Shown piece after piece: positions 35,701 to 49,282 of a stretch of 64,000 nt of DNA. This DNA comes from Opisthorchis felineus. Its lineage: Eukaryota > Platyhelminthes > Trematoda > Opisthorchiida > Opisthorchiidae. Position 1 is the first letter of the stretch; each line of letters opens with the position of its first letter. The position numbers and the translations under genes are program-made. The notes below the pieces were generated by a model that saw only the letters and a list, made by a program, of their open reading frames with translations, was not told the DNA's origin and made no database searches. The DNA lies in contig SJOL01009422.1 of assembly GCA_004794785.1 (NCBI GenBank), positions 245,789-309,788 of the forward strand, written 5' to 3'.

Positions 35701-37925
35701 AAGTTTATCCGTAGTTTTGAGCCAAATGCATTGTGCGTCGGTTGTTTCACTTAATATTCTGTGAGTGTGGGTTGGCCATAACTGCTCCATTATGGTGCCA
35801 CATAAGTAAATCACTTGGGATTAACACAGGAATATAGATTTGGGAACTTCAACAACCTTGTTCTGAGGGGCTAAACGCAAGCAGTTTCCACACGTGCAAA
35901 ATGGCTTCTGAGTAAAAAATGATAAAATGCGAGAGTAGGCACAATTAAATGACATAAAAGTTTAGAGCATTTTTGAAGGTGTCATGTTCTCAATAGTAAT
36001 GTCGTGAGTTTTGTAACCACTAGACAACATAAGTGTAAATCTCACAAATTCTCGTCGCTGAATGCCCAGAGAATGAAGCTAAAGCAGCTTCCCAACAGAC
36101 ACAACACCGGTACTTCTATTTGTATGAAAAGACTTTGGGAACGCATACATTTCCATAATTAAAATGTTGCTTTGAATGTGAATCGAATCTATCATGACCA
36201 TCCAAGAAACATCGTATAGCCGTTTCATCATTTCCTATAATGTGAGGATGTCGTCGCAAGAAGTAGTCGTCTGTAAAATATTTGAGAATTTAGAAAAACT
36301 CACTGATGGTTTCCCTATGTTTTTGGCGGCAGCTCTGAAGGTTTCGCTTAAACGATTTCACTAGGCGACTACTACCTACTTTCCGCTGCAGTGTTGCGTA
36401 TTGCGTATGATGACATTTTCCCTGATCCTGGTTGACTATTTGCACACTGCCACTAAGGAGAGACAAAATGTTTTTTTTTCATTCTCTCATCAAGCTTGCC
36501 GACATTTCTGATACAACTATCGGGGCTATTGCATAATACCTTCCCCTTGGTCCTTCGACACGTGCTTTACTGTCAGAAGAGTCATACTGACTGTCCAATA
36601 GAAACCATGGCTAAAAATTCTGCATGTAACTCTTCCTCATACCAGAAGGGTGACAATTCAATCAAATGAAAATATTTTTGTCGGTTATTACCGTCGTAGT
36701 ATAGTATAGTAGTAAACAGTGTGTAGGTTATGGATCAGAATATGAACATTGTTGAAAAAGCATGATGATGATGGTGATGAGGAGCCTAAAGTTACTTTGG
36801 ACTCTGAGCGCGCAGTATGCAGTGGAATTTATACCAGATCCAGATGATCAGAACAAGTGTGGGGTCGTTTAATCAAATGAACTTGTTTTGGTGTGCAGGT
36901 CGCTGGTTCTTGCGGTAGATCAAGTGATAAGGCCTGATGGTTTTGTTTGTCCAGCGGTGTCCGTAGGTTGTTTTGTACAGGAGTTCATGTCATTCAATTC
37001 CCAGTTTTTGACCTTTTAGCTGCCTGACCAACAGAGTGCGCTGCCCATCCACCTCAGTGAAGGCAGTAGACGCTGTCTGCATTATCATTTGCATGGGCAA
37101 GACTATTTTTGTGTAGAACAATACTTATTTTGCATAAATGCCTTACTTTCTTGAGTTTACATGTGCCTAAAACTGTTTTTTACGATAGTTCTGTCTGTGC
37201 ACTATGGTCATCCCTGAAGGTACGGCGCGCGCTAAAGATAAATATATCTTCCGAAGTAACAAAGCCCCAGGATAAAGTGGGATACAGAGGGCACTACCAG
37301 CGGAAAAATTACGAGGAAACGTACCCGCTGAACTACGAATTTTGCGGTTTTTATCAACCATTGCATTCTGCTTGTAATTTATTCATACTTCAAACGAAAA
37401 TATATCCCGTCTCTTTACGCGCAACGGAGCACCGAACAGACACAGTTGGTTCAGTGTACGCGTAACACACTGAAGATGGCATTTATAGTAGACAGATTAA
37501 ATTTATTGCTTTCTATCAAAACAGTTGTTCATTGTTCATTGTTCGGTACATATATTTGCAACTCAACTTTGGCTAATAATGTTAACCGACGAGTTTCTTG
37601 GTGCTATTAGAGCAAAATAGCGTGGTAGCTATCGGAATTCAAATTCAGGTCCAACTGGATCGTCTGGTTATTGTCCAGATCTAGAGTCCGGCCGATTTCA
37701 CCGAAGAATTATATATAAGTTCATGACAAAGTCATAAGAGTGCGTGCATGTGGGGCTGGTCTTTGTTTACCAGGATGGGAGCCCACATTGAACTAGAGTA
37801 GAGATACGCAGTGTGCACCAAACTGGATCGTCAATTTGCGCTTTTGGGAATCTGATTCCAAATGTTAAATAAAGATGTCCCCTTGTCTTTGAAGGCCAAT
37901 CCATGCTTAAATGCCCAAAAGCATT
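32791..37925. other. Unassigned sequence
   Basis: No gene recognised. A small imperfect hairpin (TGATAGTTCAC with GTGAACTTAAACTATCA) lies at 33662-33702, and the motif ACTATCATA followed by an A-rich run occurs near 33200 and 33695. The 5' part of the LINE that ends at 32790 was not found. Confidence 0.45.
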
Positions 37926-38490
37926 TTACTTCCGTTTTTACGTTGTTTGAAGTCACCAGCGGTGCACATCTCACGAAACAGAGATACTTTTGAACCTTTC
38001 CGGACTGCAGTTGAGGACTACACCGTTAAGCCTCCTGATTAGCACCAACGGAGACCGACACTCGTCTCGACAGATGGTGTCTCGGCACACACATCACACG
38101 GCCGAGCCACCACAGTTGATGTTCCTGGATGCTTCTCACAAGTGAAATACTGATGTACAACCAAATACCCGTTTTCCAATTACTTCGTTACAAATCCGTT
38201 GAAGCCATCCGATATGAGCAACTGTTCTGAGGCGTCAGTGGTCAAAATCCTGGAGAGGCCTCACGCCATCTGTCCTGAAAGGCGATTATCGCAGGTACAC
38301 AGTAATGCAGCCCTTACTGTAGCCTGGTGCACTCGATTCTTAAGACCCAGTGATATACCGTTTTGTCGCCACAAGTTTTTCAAATTATCAAACGTTGTTC
38401 GGGTTTTCGATTTTCGTGCACTTGCCACGACCACTTTTTATCATGGTTTCCTTTCGTTATGCTCTCCAATACTTTCTGAGGTTTACTTCA
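37926..38490 (-). mobile_element. LINE 3' fragment (RT C-terminal region)
   Basis: Read on the minus strand, one frame gives TTFDNLKNLWRQNGISLGLK and then NRVHQATVRAALLCTC, matching the RT tail of RTE-like LINEs (FANLRHLWRQ-x-GISL-x-LKGRVY-x-ATVR-x-VLLYG). Further down come RICNEVIGKRVFGCTS and a decayed LRWLGHVLRMP block. Frames shift several times. A plus-strand open frame over 38199-38501 is a shadow of it. Confidence 0.75.
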
Positions 38491-41400
38491 AGGTCAGATA
38501 ATCGTGATGGGGTTAGTTAACATAATGTAATCGGTTTGCTCACTTAAGTTAGGCGTTAGTGAACAGAGATGACGTCCATTGTTATCAGTGAAGGCTTTGC
38601 AAATAATCTGGTGAGACCCTTCACCAAACCGGCTGGATATTCCAAAAATAAAACGGTTCATTTGATTAAACTGCTCACTTGCTAAGAAACTGATCGCGAC
38701 GGCGGACAATGTCCTCTCGTGAGGCCACAAAATCACTGTCACATGGTCTAATGTTAAACGGACGACGGAACAGCGCCGAGGGACCTGTTGCAAATGAATA
38801 AGGACAAAACAAACAGATGGGTATATTTGGGTGATCCACTCAAGTTTCATATGAACCACTAAGTATACGAAACAATGCTGGATCTTGCTCACTTCTTAAA
38901 CCACTCTTCAGTCAATGGCTTACTGCTAATTCGTAAGTTTCAGCAGAGCGATTTGTTCGTGTGCGAACGCCGGTCTTTCTGCTTCAGATCCTAGAAGTGA
39001 AGTGTGGTTGGTTGCATGGCCTGATTTTGCGCTTCTAAACGATTTTGTTCAGTACGCAGCTGTGCGTTTAGTACGTTAGCCGTTTGACTAAAGTTACGGA
39101 AGGGACTGGACTAAAACGAATTACAAAATGAACTAGAAAAACGGCTACACCTAAAACTTCAGGCAATCGTGGCAAACTGGCTGGACTTTAAAGCCATGTT
39201 ATTATGTACCTTGTGAGGCACCCCGCAACTTCTAGACCAAACGTGCCGCCATTCGTCTGCCTCGGTAGCACCGTTAATCGAGGGTGAGGTGAAGTGCGAG
39301 TGGACTCAAAAATCACCTTGCCCATTTGTTGCATACTCCAGTGAAGACAAAATGCATGCATCGCTGTTGGATGACAATACAAATAAGATGCCACTTAACA
39401 CAGAAAGTCATTGGAAAATGTTGACACTCGTTATGATGTAGCCAAGTACTGCTGGCGGTTGCATTACAGTGCAAAGCATACAGCTGCAAGGGCAAAAAAT
39501 AAGTTTTGGATGAATTTAGTAATATACAGGAATAGGGTTAGTGAGCACCTTAACTTCCGCCAAATGAGCGGTATATGTTGAGCACATATTCCTTGTTACT
39601 TTGCCTCATTTAATTTATGGTCGTCGTCATAGCACTTCTAACCCCAGGAGCGACTTGCGTAGTTTGGTGGATGAAGTAAACGACCAATCGTTTCCCCGAC
39701 AAATCGCCCATTATTACCAAGTACTTCTGTTTGTTTAAGCCACACCAGGTAAATTTCGGCACGGATCAAAATGTATCCAGTACTGCAGTTAATTTACACA
39801 AACTATGGTTCTGTTTCAGCCAAACACAAACATTCCAAATCTATTCTGATGCTGAAGGACCTCATCGTTAGACCGATTTTAGCTGGACTGTGCCTAGTAA
39901 ATAAATTAACTAGTTGATGCCTTCAAAGTAGACCCAGACGTATGCTTCTGGAAGCGAACTCTAATTATACGCCTTTAGAACGTGCCTCACTTAGCAGAGA
40001 TAATTTTTTCTTGCAAAGAAGCAGCGCAACAGGGACAGGAAACAGTTTATGCCAACATTGTTAGCTTCAATATTCTAATAAAATTTATACAATTGACAGG
40101 GGACGAAAAAGCATGATAGAACACGTGTCTAATGACGGTTTTCATCAGCAAACAACTAAAAAAAATTTTCTGCCCAAGGCACTCTCATGTAATATAACAC
40201 AATATAATTTTAGTAAACTTCCGTTCTGTAAACATAAGTATAAGTTTGGTGAAATCCCCAGGACAGCACGTGTCGCTTATTGTGTCAGGCTGATATGCCA
40301 GAACAGACATCGAAAGAAAGTCACAATGGTGAAATATTACATGGGGCTACCTCAAACGCCTCGACAACTCACGATCAGTTCCACCCTTCTTAGGACTGCT
40401 GAGGTAGGCACAGCCCCCAAGCTTTCGTGAAATTCATGTTCTTGTTGAAAATAACTGTCAAACTCTCTGAGAGATTCGCTGGCCGTTCTGGCAACACATA
40501 CACCGTCGATTCAGCTAACAGTCTTATGTAACCAAATAACAGTAGTTTCGGAGGCCCATGCTAAAAAATACGCATCATTTGCATCGACAAGAAATCTCTC
40601 ATTTAGAGATTTCGTATGATGTTTTCACTGAATTTTAAAGCACGTTTGACCCAAGTTACCGGGGTCGGCATCACTTTCCAATAGTTCAAACAAGCTCTTT
40701 GTGAAGAGTTCAAACCAAAAGTTTCTTAATATCTGTAAATTTTGTCGGCAAGTATGGATTGTCCAAGGTCACCACAGCTTTTTATTGACAGATTCACGAG
40801 CTTTGGCCGCCCCCGCTTATGCAAATAATTCGGAGTTGCCAAACGGTGCAGGTTTTACGGGAGTATAATCAACTCATGAGAACATCATTAGAATAATCAG
40901 CGCAAATATTCAGAATTCTTCAGACTTCGATGATTACTTAAATGGGACATATTTGGGAACATACTGCTTAAATTTTACACAGCGATAATTCAGGGCATTC
41001 AAGCAGCACGGTTGTATAATCTGCCTATTTTTTTGGTGAACCTCTTAAGTGCTGTACAACTGCTGACGCAATGATATTTGAAATTTGAGGCTTATTCTCG
41101 TGTTGTTTTTGGGTTATATTTAATCGCTTGCATACGTTGCCTTAGTCCGCCTGCCGCTTTTGTATTTTTGTGTGTCGTGAGGGTTGGACCAAGCACCTCC
41201 TGTTGAAAATTTCGTAAATTGCTATCTTACGTTTTTTTCAAGCTTTCATTGCTTCTACAAAGCCTTGACAAGGAACTATCTATAATGCATGACGGGCCCA
41301 ACAAATGTTCTAGAAACTTTTTAATGCATTTAACCTCCTTTGTTTCGTTGTAACAATACGTTCGGGAGGTATCCTGACCGTTTTTGTTAGCTGAAAAAAT

Positions 41401-42159
41401 ATTTGTCTGAACACAAAATCTTTTGACTTTTGTCTATATGGTGCTAGAGGAGTTACTTTTTCTAACTGCTCTGATCACCATAATCAGAAGTCTGTTTTGC
41501 AAAATGGTCTGTAGCCCAGTCACAAATTTTGAGAGGAAGGGAACCAACTGCTTAGGGGAAATCGAATATGACTTTCAAATCAGGAAGGGTGGGATAATTA
41601 GATAATTTGGTTACGCTTTATACCATTACCACCGATGTCTGTTTCTCGTAAAATGCTGCTGGCAATCCAAAGACCTACCATAGTTTTCTGATAGCGAAAT
41701 TTGAAAAGGAACCCGTCACCTTTTTCACTGCTTAGCGCTTTTCATTTTTTCAATCGGTTGGGGTAGTTCGACAATCATAAGTTAGCACTGGTCAACTCGT
41801 GGCCATTTATTGTCAGACTCAGGATTATCTTTCACTCATCACATACACCCTGAACACTTTTCATACAGAATATTCACAACGTTGCCATGCTATCTGTATG
41901 AATGATTCTAACAACACGCAGGACGTCGCTCCACTACGTGGAGACATTTTGCCTGTGAGCATATGGACATCTCTCATGGCGGTGCACGGGACGGACGTTT
42001 TGCAGGGCGTGCAATCACAAATCAGTAGCGGGCAGGTGGTCGACGTTGCATACGTAAATTAAATCAGATCTGGCACAATATGTTTAGTGAAGACATTGTC
42101 CTGTAAGGGAGCTAGTTTCTGCCTAAAACAACAAAATACGAAGCTGTTTTCCGCATATT
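38491..42159. other. Unassigned sequence
   Basis: No gene recognised. A 132-codon minus-strand frame (38892-38494) and a 105-codon plus-strand frame (40113-40430) have no recognisable domain. Confidence 0.45.
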
Positions 42160-42184
42160 GGGAATCCATAGGATTTGAGGTCTT

Positions 42185-42290
42185 GCAAAATTCCAGGGGT
42201 TTCGAACCGGCAATCACCCAGCCACTGGTATACATGTTTGGCCATCTAGCCACAACTGGCTGATCAGCAGTGTGATCAGCTCCAAATGTG
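42185..42290 (-). repeat. tRNA-like SINE head
   Basis: The minus strand has TGTGGCTAGATGGCCAAAC (A-box-like) followed at tRNA distance by GATTGCCGGTTCGAAACCCC (B box GGTTCGAAACC). There is no full cloverleaf, so this is a tRNA-derived repeat rather than a tRNA gene. Confidence 0.45.
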
Positions 42291-42318
42291 ACAAGATCAA
42301 ACGTCACCCATTTTTGAA

Positions 42319-45300
42319 TCAAGGACTCCACATCATGTGGTCACTTGCTGACTGGTTGTTCGGGCGAAGACGACTTAGACGGAGGTTTTGCTGAAATTTC
42401 TCAGACGTCCCTATGAATAATTGAGCGCGAGAAGTGGTTTGGAAATTTTTCAATGAAAACCTCACACAAAAAATGCTGTTAAACGGGTAGTCACTCACAG
42501 TGCTGAACAGCTGCTCGTGAGGAGAAGGTTGAGCATTCAAACGATTAGCAGGTAGTTTGCAGTTCCAAAACTCCCCGGAATTTCGTGAGAAGCGCGGTGC
42601 TAAAGATTCCCCAAGCAAATGAAGCTCGATCAAAACTCCCGTGAGTTTCCGCATGAATTTGATCTTGCGTGCCCTTCCAATGTGGACAATCAACGAAAAA
42701 ATGACCTCCTTCCTACTAGGTGTTGTCAAGTCGGAACCGGCACATCGGCAAGTGCATTCGTTTTTCCTCTATATCTCAAACTACTCTTATATAAAGTAAT
42801 TGATGCTTTGCGACTGTTTTGTCGTTGTTGAAAACCACCAGTGCGAGTGGTGAACATGAAAAGTTCCTTATGATATCACCAGTGTCCAACCTCTGTTTAG
42901 TTCGATACATTGCGTTAATTAAGGATGTCTCAAATGAGCCAGTATCACTGAGGGTGTAGGAATCTCGGAAAAGTCGGAAGACAAGTGCTTTTGAAATAAA
43001 ACTTTCTACAGTCTGCGAGACGTACATAGCTGGATTGCCACTGTTATATGTGAGGACGATTTGGGTCCTTCGTATGGAAAGTTCTCTAGATAGGGCTTTA
43101 CATAGGAATCCACCGAACGATTGCAATTTTAGCCCTCTTTGGGCATCTGTGATCCAAGTGATCTAAGTATCCTATCCAACTTCATGTAAATCACATGTCT
43201 TAGTCAAATAAAACTTCAAGCCCCAGGAAAGCCGCCTTGTGTTATTTAGAGCTGTAGACGCCAAAGAACGGAACTCTTGCGCGGCCTAATGCCTCCCACA
43301 CCATTCGTAAGCCTTCGGAACTTGGGAAGCGGATAACCGCTTTTACACGGTCGTTCAGAGTAGAGTTTAGGCCATCCCTGAGAAGAAGCCATGCTCAACC
43401 TTCAGAATCTTTTCTGGCAGATCAAGCTGGTTCGAGTAAATGAAACAGTAAATGGAACGTATCTAGTGATCTGAGCTGACATAAACAAAACTACTGAAAA
43501 AGCACACATGATTCTGGTCATTTTATTCCCGGCGAAGGCAGGTGCAATTCACCCATCCACCTCTGGGTCGTGAAAAATGTTAGGAAACTTTCTTACAAAA
43601 CCACATGACCTTGGGACCTTTTGGCTAGCATATCACATGGAGCTGTCTGAAAATCTAAACCTGCAATGTTTTTCTGTTATGCAAAGCGATGGATGTACGT
43701 TTGGCAGAACAACCAATGTGAACATGTGCTGACCATCCACACACCGTTAAGCTGATGCCTTGCGTCTGATCATACGAAGCGCGTGTGAGGCTTGTGCATT
43801 GGAATAATGTTTAATAGTCTTAGCAGTTACACGTGTTAGGAGAACTACACTACACTTCTCGATACAATGTAGATCGTTGCGAAATCTGACTGGGTACTGG
43901 TACCGCTGCCCATCTGTATAGACATTGGTAGCTTGGTTGGGCTAGTTTGCAGGTGTTAGTTGATCCTTTGGACGAAATGGATTATAGATGACCTGCCATA
44001 AGACAAACAGCCAGCTGGTGCCATACTTTTTTTCATGCAGGTACAATGTACTACAATTTTGGTTATCCTGTGACGAATATTTTCACTTAATGTACTCGAT
44101 TTCGGTGTTCTTCAAATGCCAAAGCCAAACTCATGATTCAAAGGGGTGATTTCTCCTTCCAAACCAGAATGTTAGCATCATTAAGTAAAAATCCAATTAG
44201 ACCTAGTCATTACGCGGGCAGTTCAACAGAAAAGTACGCACAAAGCATTTTCGGAAACCTGTCCCTTCTACTATTGTTACCAAGCAGGTTTCTTCGCATC
44301 TTGGAGGGATTTGCCTTCATTGAGGCGGCTGTTAAAGCTGCCACCAATAATTGAATTCTAAAAGTTTACGCGTGTCCCAGTACTCACTAAACGACGATTA
44401 TCCCCAGTCACACATTCGTTTGTTTACAGCGGCCATCTGACAAGATTTTCTTGCCAGAGATTTCGGCTTGAAGCCATCACACCGATTACCCAATATGCTC
44501 AGGGTGATTAATAGTCCGGATTACTTGCGAGGTCACCGAAAAAAGGCTGCAACGTTTTTGGTTTTATTTATGCTCGAAGTTATGAAACTGACAGGGGCGT
44601 ATATGTGTTCCTAAAAATGATACAGTTGATAAGTAAATGATTTTGAATCGTAGAACTTTGAACTCACATCGATCGGCAGGGTTGCGCGGATGGACATCTG
44701 AGGGAATGATAAGTCATCTGAACTCACTAACCTTAACTTATAAGACTAACTGCTGAGGGACCAAAGTACATCAGTTAACTGTGAGTGAATGGCGCTGGGT
44801 GATTTTATGGTTGGTTGCTCAAAAAAGATTGTTGATTTCAGTTTTCTCATGAGTTCCTGCAAACATAGGTTCAAACAACGCCGGTAAACGTCAGTCGCTG
44901 CGAGCGTGAGCCTTGCACCGTATACACAGGTGGAATTGCCACCATCTACATTACTTTCCTGGCACATAGGTTCTTTATCCTCGTAGTTGTTTTCGTCCAG
45001 TTTTTCCGAGCAGTTTATCAGGAAGCGGAAGTGTTGGAGGCTTTCATGAAAGGGCCTGCTATGAATTTTGCTAGACATAAGTGCTATCTCAGAACACAGC
45101 ACTTTAATTGGGTGAACGCATTGCTTCACAGACTATTTTTGGATATAGGGTGTACGCGACTTCCGCGTTATGTACCTGTTTAGCTACACGAAGGGACATT
45201 TTACTCAGGTTCTAGTAGCTCGACATTTCGATGGTTAATATTATCGTGACACATGCTGCGAAAGCGACAAAACAGAAACCATGTAACTTCAGTTGCCTTT

Positions 45301-46324
45301 CTTAACGATAGCAAGTTATAGCTTGTCACGTTTTGTTTTTTAGCCTAAAAATTTCGGTTTCTCATTATTACACGCCCCAAAATTGACCAGAATTGCATTT
45401 TGATTTTAGTGTCAAGCACCTCCTTGGGAAGTTACGAGGTTACAAGTCGGAGATGTCGCGATTTGAGGTACATTCACCGGTGGACGCAGAGAGCTACATT
45501 TGCCGCGGAATGGTGAGTGTGCGGTAATGGCTCCACAGTGTACCAGAGCAGCAGGTGAAACGAAATACTACTTCTTCACAGGCACGGTACCCGCCGAAGC
45601 TCGCACAGTAGCTTTCGATGCTCAAGTTGAAACAGCAGTGGCTACGACCACTTCTTGACAACCTGTTAATACCCTGCTCACGCTGACCTCAAAGTCAGAA
45701 ATTCCGCCTTACATCAAAGACATGTACGGCTGATAATCCTGTCCTAGTTTTTCAAATGAAATGGGTGGCGCCAAGGCCGGAAGTTACAATTAGTTCGTTA
45801 TAAGTTGGGGCTCCACCCCCGCATTTCTGGCTCAGTGGCTAAGATGCCATTGCATAAAGCTCCAATTTAGCTAACCGTAAATATACCAGGAGAACAGGCA
45901 ATGTCCCATTTCAGAAACACTTGTCAAATTAGTTTAGTATAATATCTACGTCTATCTTAACCCTTGGTAAATTCGGACGTTTCAGCCGTAGCTGAAGTGT
46001 AGGTAAGTTATTGCACTCTGTTCACAAATCAGGGCTTACACGACAGCTACTAGGCCGGAGCATTTGAAGGAAACTGTTGATTCCCATGCAAAACGTGGTA
46101 ACGTTTATTGCACCAAATAAGGAAAATGTATGGACAATTTTGTCTCGAAGGGTTGGTGTCATATTTTCCATAAACAGGATACGTAGAATCGGTTGAGATT
46201 CAAAGAATAATAGGTCTCCTTTTGGGCACCTGCAATGGGAACCGACCCGAGAGAGTTCTTCACTAATCCATTCAAAACACTGACCGGGTCTGTGCTTTGT
46301 AGTAAACAAACATAGCAGGATCAA
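42319..46324 (-). other. Cluster of minus-strand open frames, possible unidentified multi-exon gene
   Basis: Four minus-strand frames of 100-136 codons lie in series: 46324-46022, 45129-44746, 43126-42776 and 42729-42319. Their composition looks protein-like, and possible splice donors are present (GTGAGT inside the last frame near 42500, GTAAGC near the end of the first). I could not join them in phase with confidence and recognise no family, so they may be chance frames. A weak gag-like reading on the plus strand at 45430-45760 competes for part of the interval. Confidence 0.2.
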
Positions 46325-49149
46325 GTTGTTATGATACCCAACAATTCTGTTTCTTACTCATTTTTCACTAAATACTGAATATTGTGATTGAGAAAACAAA
46401 TTACCCAGGCGCCCTCCAATCGAGCAGATATCTACTTGTTATTCGGTTAATTAAGTTTTGCTGGTTACCGTTTTTCACTACATCATGTAAAAAACTGGAA
46501 AAACAATAAAAACGGTGTACGCTTACCATATATCAGCAGGGTTACGAATTTTTAAAGGTTTTCTTCACATGGCCACGTGGCTGTCCGTGAGGACCTACCT
46601 AATAGCCGAGGCTGTGTTCGTCTGCGTCCAACTCCCTGTAATATTCGCAGATGCAACGCACTGATAGTGGAAAATAAAAAAACAGGCTTACAAAATGATA
46701 TCAGAAGGATTGATAAAATCAAATTTTTTCTATTGCACTTAAACTAAATGGGACCAAACAGTCCTTCAGTGGGACCAGGGGATAATACGCATGGAACCCG
46801 ACTAACAATGACGTAGCTATACCTTACTCTGTAAGAACTATGCCAAACGGTTGGGAATGGTGTGAAAATTAGCAAACAAAAATGGATTTTCTAAAAACTG
46901 GTGTCACAGTAAATTGGAGGAAAATAAAATAAAAATTAAACTTGGGTGTCTTCTGTCTGGCAAATCAACATTTTGGAAGATAAAGGAATTTGGAAAAGAG
47001 AACGACATAGCACAAGCCTTATGATATGATAGAATTTCTGCTCCTCAGCTGGTGACTTCCACGGAGTTATAGCAACATTTGAGTTAGCCACAGCCGACAT
47101 TGGATTAGTCAGTGCTTTCCAGAGAAGTATGACACGCGTCTAGAAACCTCCAGCAGAAGGTTTCAAAATAAAATGGCCTGAGAGTTTTCTTTCTTATAGG
47201 AAGTACCTAAGGGGTGTGATGTTATGTTTCCTCGACAAATGAATTTCGCTGATGGTAGAAACGGCACCTGGAAAGTAAATGATGGGGACGGACATCTGCC
47301 AGGATTTGGTGTGATAGTAGAACGCAAGTAATGGTGACCCCACAGTGCCTCGGAAAGTGTTTCAAGCAAAAAATAGACGCCTACTGACATAATTGACAAG
47401 CGTATTGTGATGCAGGCTTTCTTGCGGTGTCTGCTGTGAAATGCCAGTGGCAAACTAGGAAGCGGTTTGTGTGGTTACATTGACTAATCGTGTCTTCCCA
47501 GTTGCATGATTAGTTTATGCTTTGCTTCCTAAGAATATAATGCAGCCTGCGCCCTAATTAAGGGCGGCTTGAGGAGTAGAAACTGTCATTTTCCGTAATT
47601 CAAAGTCCATTTTTAGCCACGCAGTTTATGTCATGTTATGGTGGTTGATGAGTACGAAACAACCTACTTGTACTTCATTCATACTAATCAACCTAATACT
47701 AACTGTTGCTGGATCTTTACAACCTGGTCACCTTCCAGTAAACACTTTGTTGGTATCTGGGACCTGAGAATTCAAATGTTGTATAGACCGAAACGTGTTT
47801 GGTGATCCGTGGAAACGAACTACAGTCACACTTGATCCAAACGGGATTCTCTAGGACATCCATTCGGTGACTGTCCACTTACGTGACTACAATGAGTAAA
47901 ACGTAGGATGTCCACCCATCGTTGCTACTTGGCAAGGCATTCTTATCACACAGTTGTTCACATCGCTGTAACGTACTGGCTTTGCACCATTACTGTGGTT
48001 GCGAAATATTTGTATATTTCTTCATCACAGTGAAACTGAAGACTTTTGTGTCTAAAAATACATTGCACTAGCCTGGTTATCTTGTATGGCTACGTCAACC
48101 CTCGACCGCAAAAGAGGATAAGATGAAGGACAACCACTACAAGCCTCTTTCCAGAGGAGTGTGAATCACTGAACGAAAAATTGCGGACCAGTTCACCAAT
48201 CTTCCGGCTTGTCACTCTCCTGGTTTTGCATCCCCAGTGGCTTTCCACTTTTTCTGGCTTTGGTAATCGGGGGCTGCCGGAGCGCATCGGACCTAGTGAG
48301 ATTCAGAAAATTTGAACTTAGTAATTCATTTCTTTCATCTTTCCTGAGGGCCAAGATAAGTTTGGTGAAGTAGGTCACCGTTTGTCCGGAGACCAACTTC
48401 CGAAATTGTTGCCAGATGCAATGATCAAAGGGAATTTAGTCGTGCAAATGTGTATGGAGTTGAGGGGCGTCAATCATTAGGACGATGAATGTTAATCAAC
48501 TTGTTAATGTTAGTCAAAACTATGGTCAATATTCAGCTAATACGTTTGAGAGCGAATACAATCTGAATTAGAATACGCTGACCATTATCACTTCCACAAC
48601 GGTATCGGCCCAGTTGTGAAGCCTAAGTCCACAGTGCAGTAGTATTGTTTTATTTCCAACTCGGTTATGGTGCCATCCACTTTTGTGGCTTTTCAGTTAG
48701 TGTAAACCATGGGTTTTTATGATCACCAGTCTGACTTTGTTTGGCGTATTGGTGGCTAGTTTGTGGATAAGGGAGAATTTTGAACCGTCTGTTGCACACT
48801 GTAAGGGAGTAATTTACGATCCGAAAACGTAAATTTGTTTCCTGTACGCATTTAGAAGTTTGGTACAAATGCGGAAATCGCGACAACGGATAGCAAATAT
48901 TTGCAAAAAAAGGAACTGAAGTGTGTTCCTTCCCGTTTCTAATGTTTAACTGTTGACAGATTCTTTATATCACATCCAGCAGGAAAAGTCAAAACTAATT
49001 TACGTGTGTGTACCAGAAACTGGCCAGTCTTATGCACGCCGGACGAAGCACTCGATATCCAATAATTCCTTTGGCATGCTGAGCAAATGACGTTCACAAG
49101 AGAAACCCAATTAATTGGAAGATGTTTGGGACCGATTGGGTAGTCATCG
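46325..49149. other. Unassigned sequence
   Basis: No gene or known repeat recognised. Minus-strand frames at 47453-47163 and 48396-48193 have no domain. Confidence 0.4.
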
Positions 49150-49282
49150 TTTCAGAGAGGTTTGGTAAACAATCGGTGGATTTATTGCTGGGCAACGTTT
49201 CGCTTTTGACACAAAAGCTTCGTCAAAAGCGAAACGTTGCCCAGCAATAAATCCACCGATTGTTTACCAAACCTCTCTGAAA
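49150..49282. repeat. Perfect palindrome with 60-bp arms made of PLE tail
   Basis: Positions 49150-49209 are an exact reverse complement of 49223-49282, with a 13-nt loop (CACAAAAGCTTCG). Each arm is the Penelope tail segment from the second ribozyme box to the TTTACCAAACCTCTCTGAAA end, as at 1424-1476 and 25829-25882. On the minus strand the hammerhead order TTGACGA, stem II, GAAAC, GTT can be read across the loop, with C-to-T in the first box. It looks like a snap-back copy of an element end. Confidence 0.93.

Noticed and set aside
36766..36782. Short GAT/GGT trinucleotide run
   Set aside because: Too short to count as a microsatellite of note.
38199..38501. 100-codon plus-strand open frame
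   Set aside because: It is a shadow of the LINE RT tail on the minus strand.
45430..45760. Possible Gypsy gag remnant on the plus strand
   Set aside because: A few residues resemble gag (TKYYFFTGTVPAEA), but the match is short and no pol sequence adjoins.
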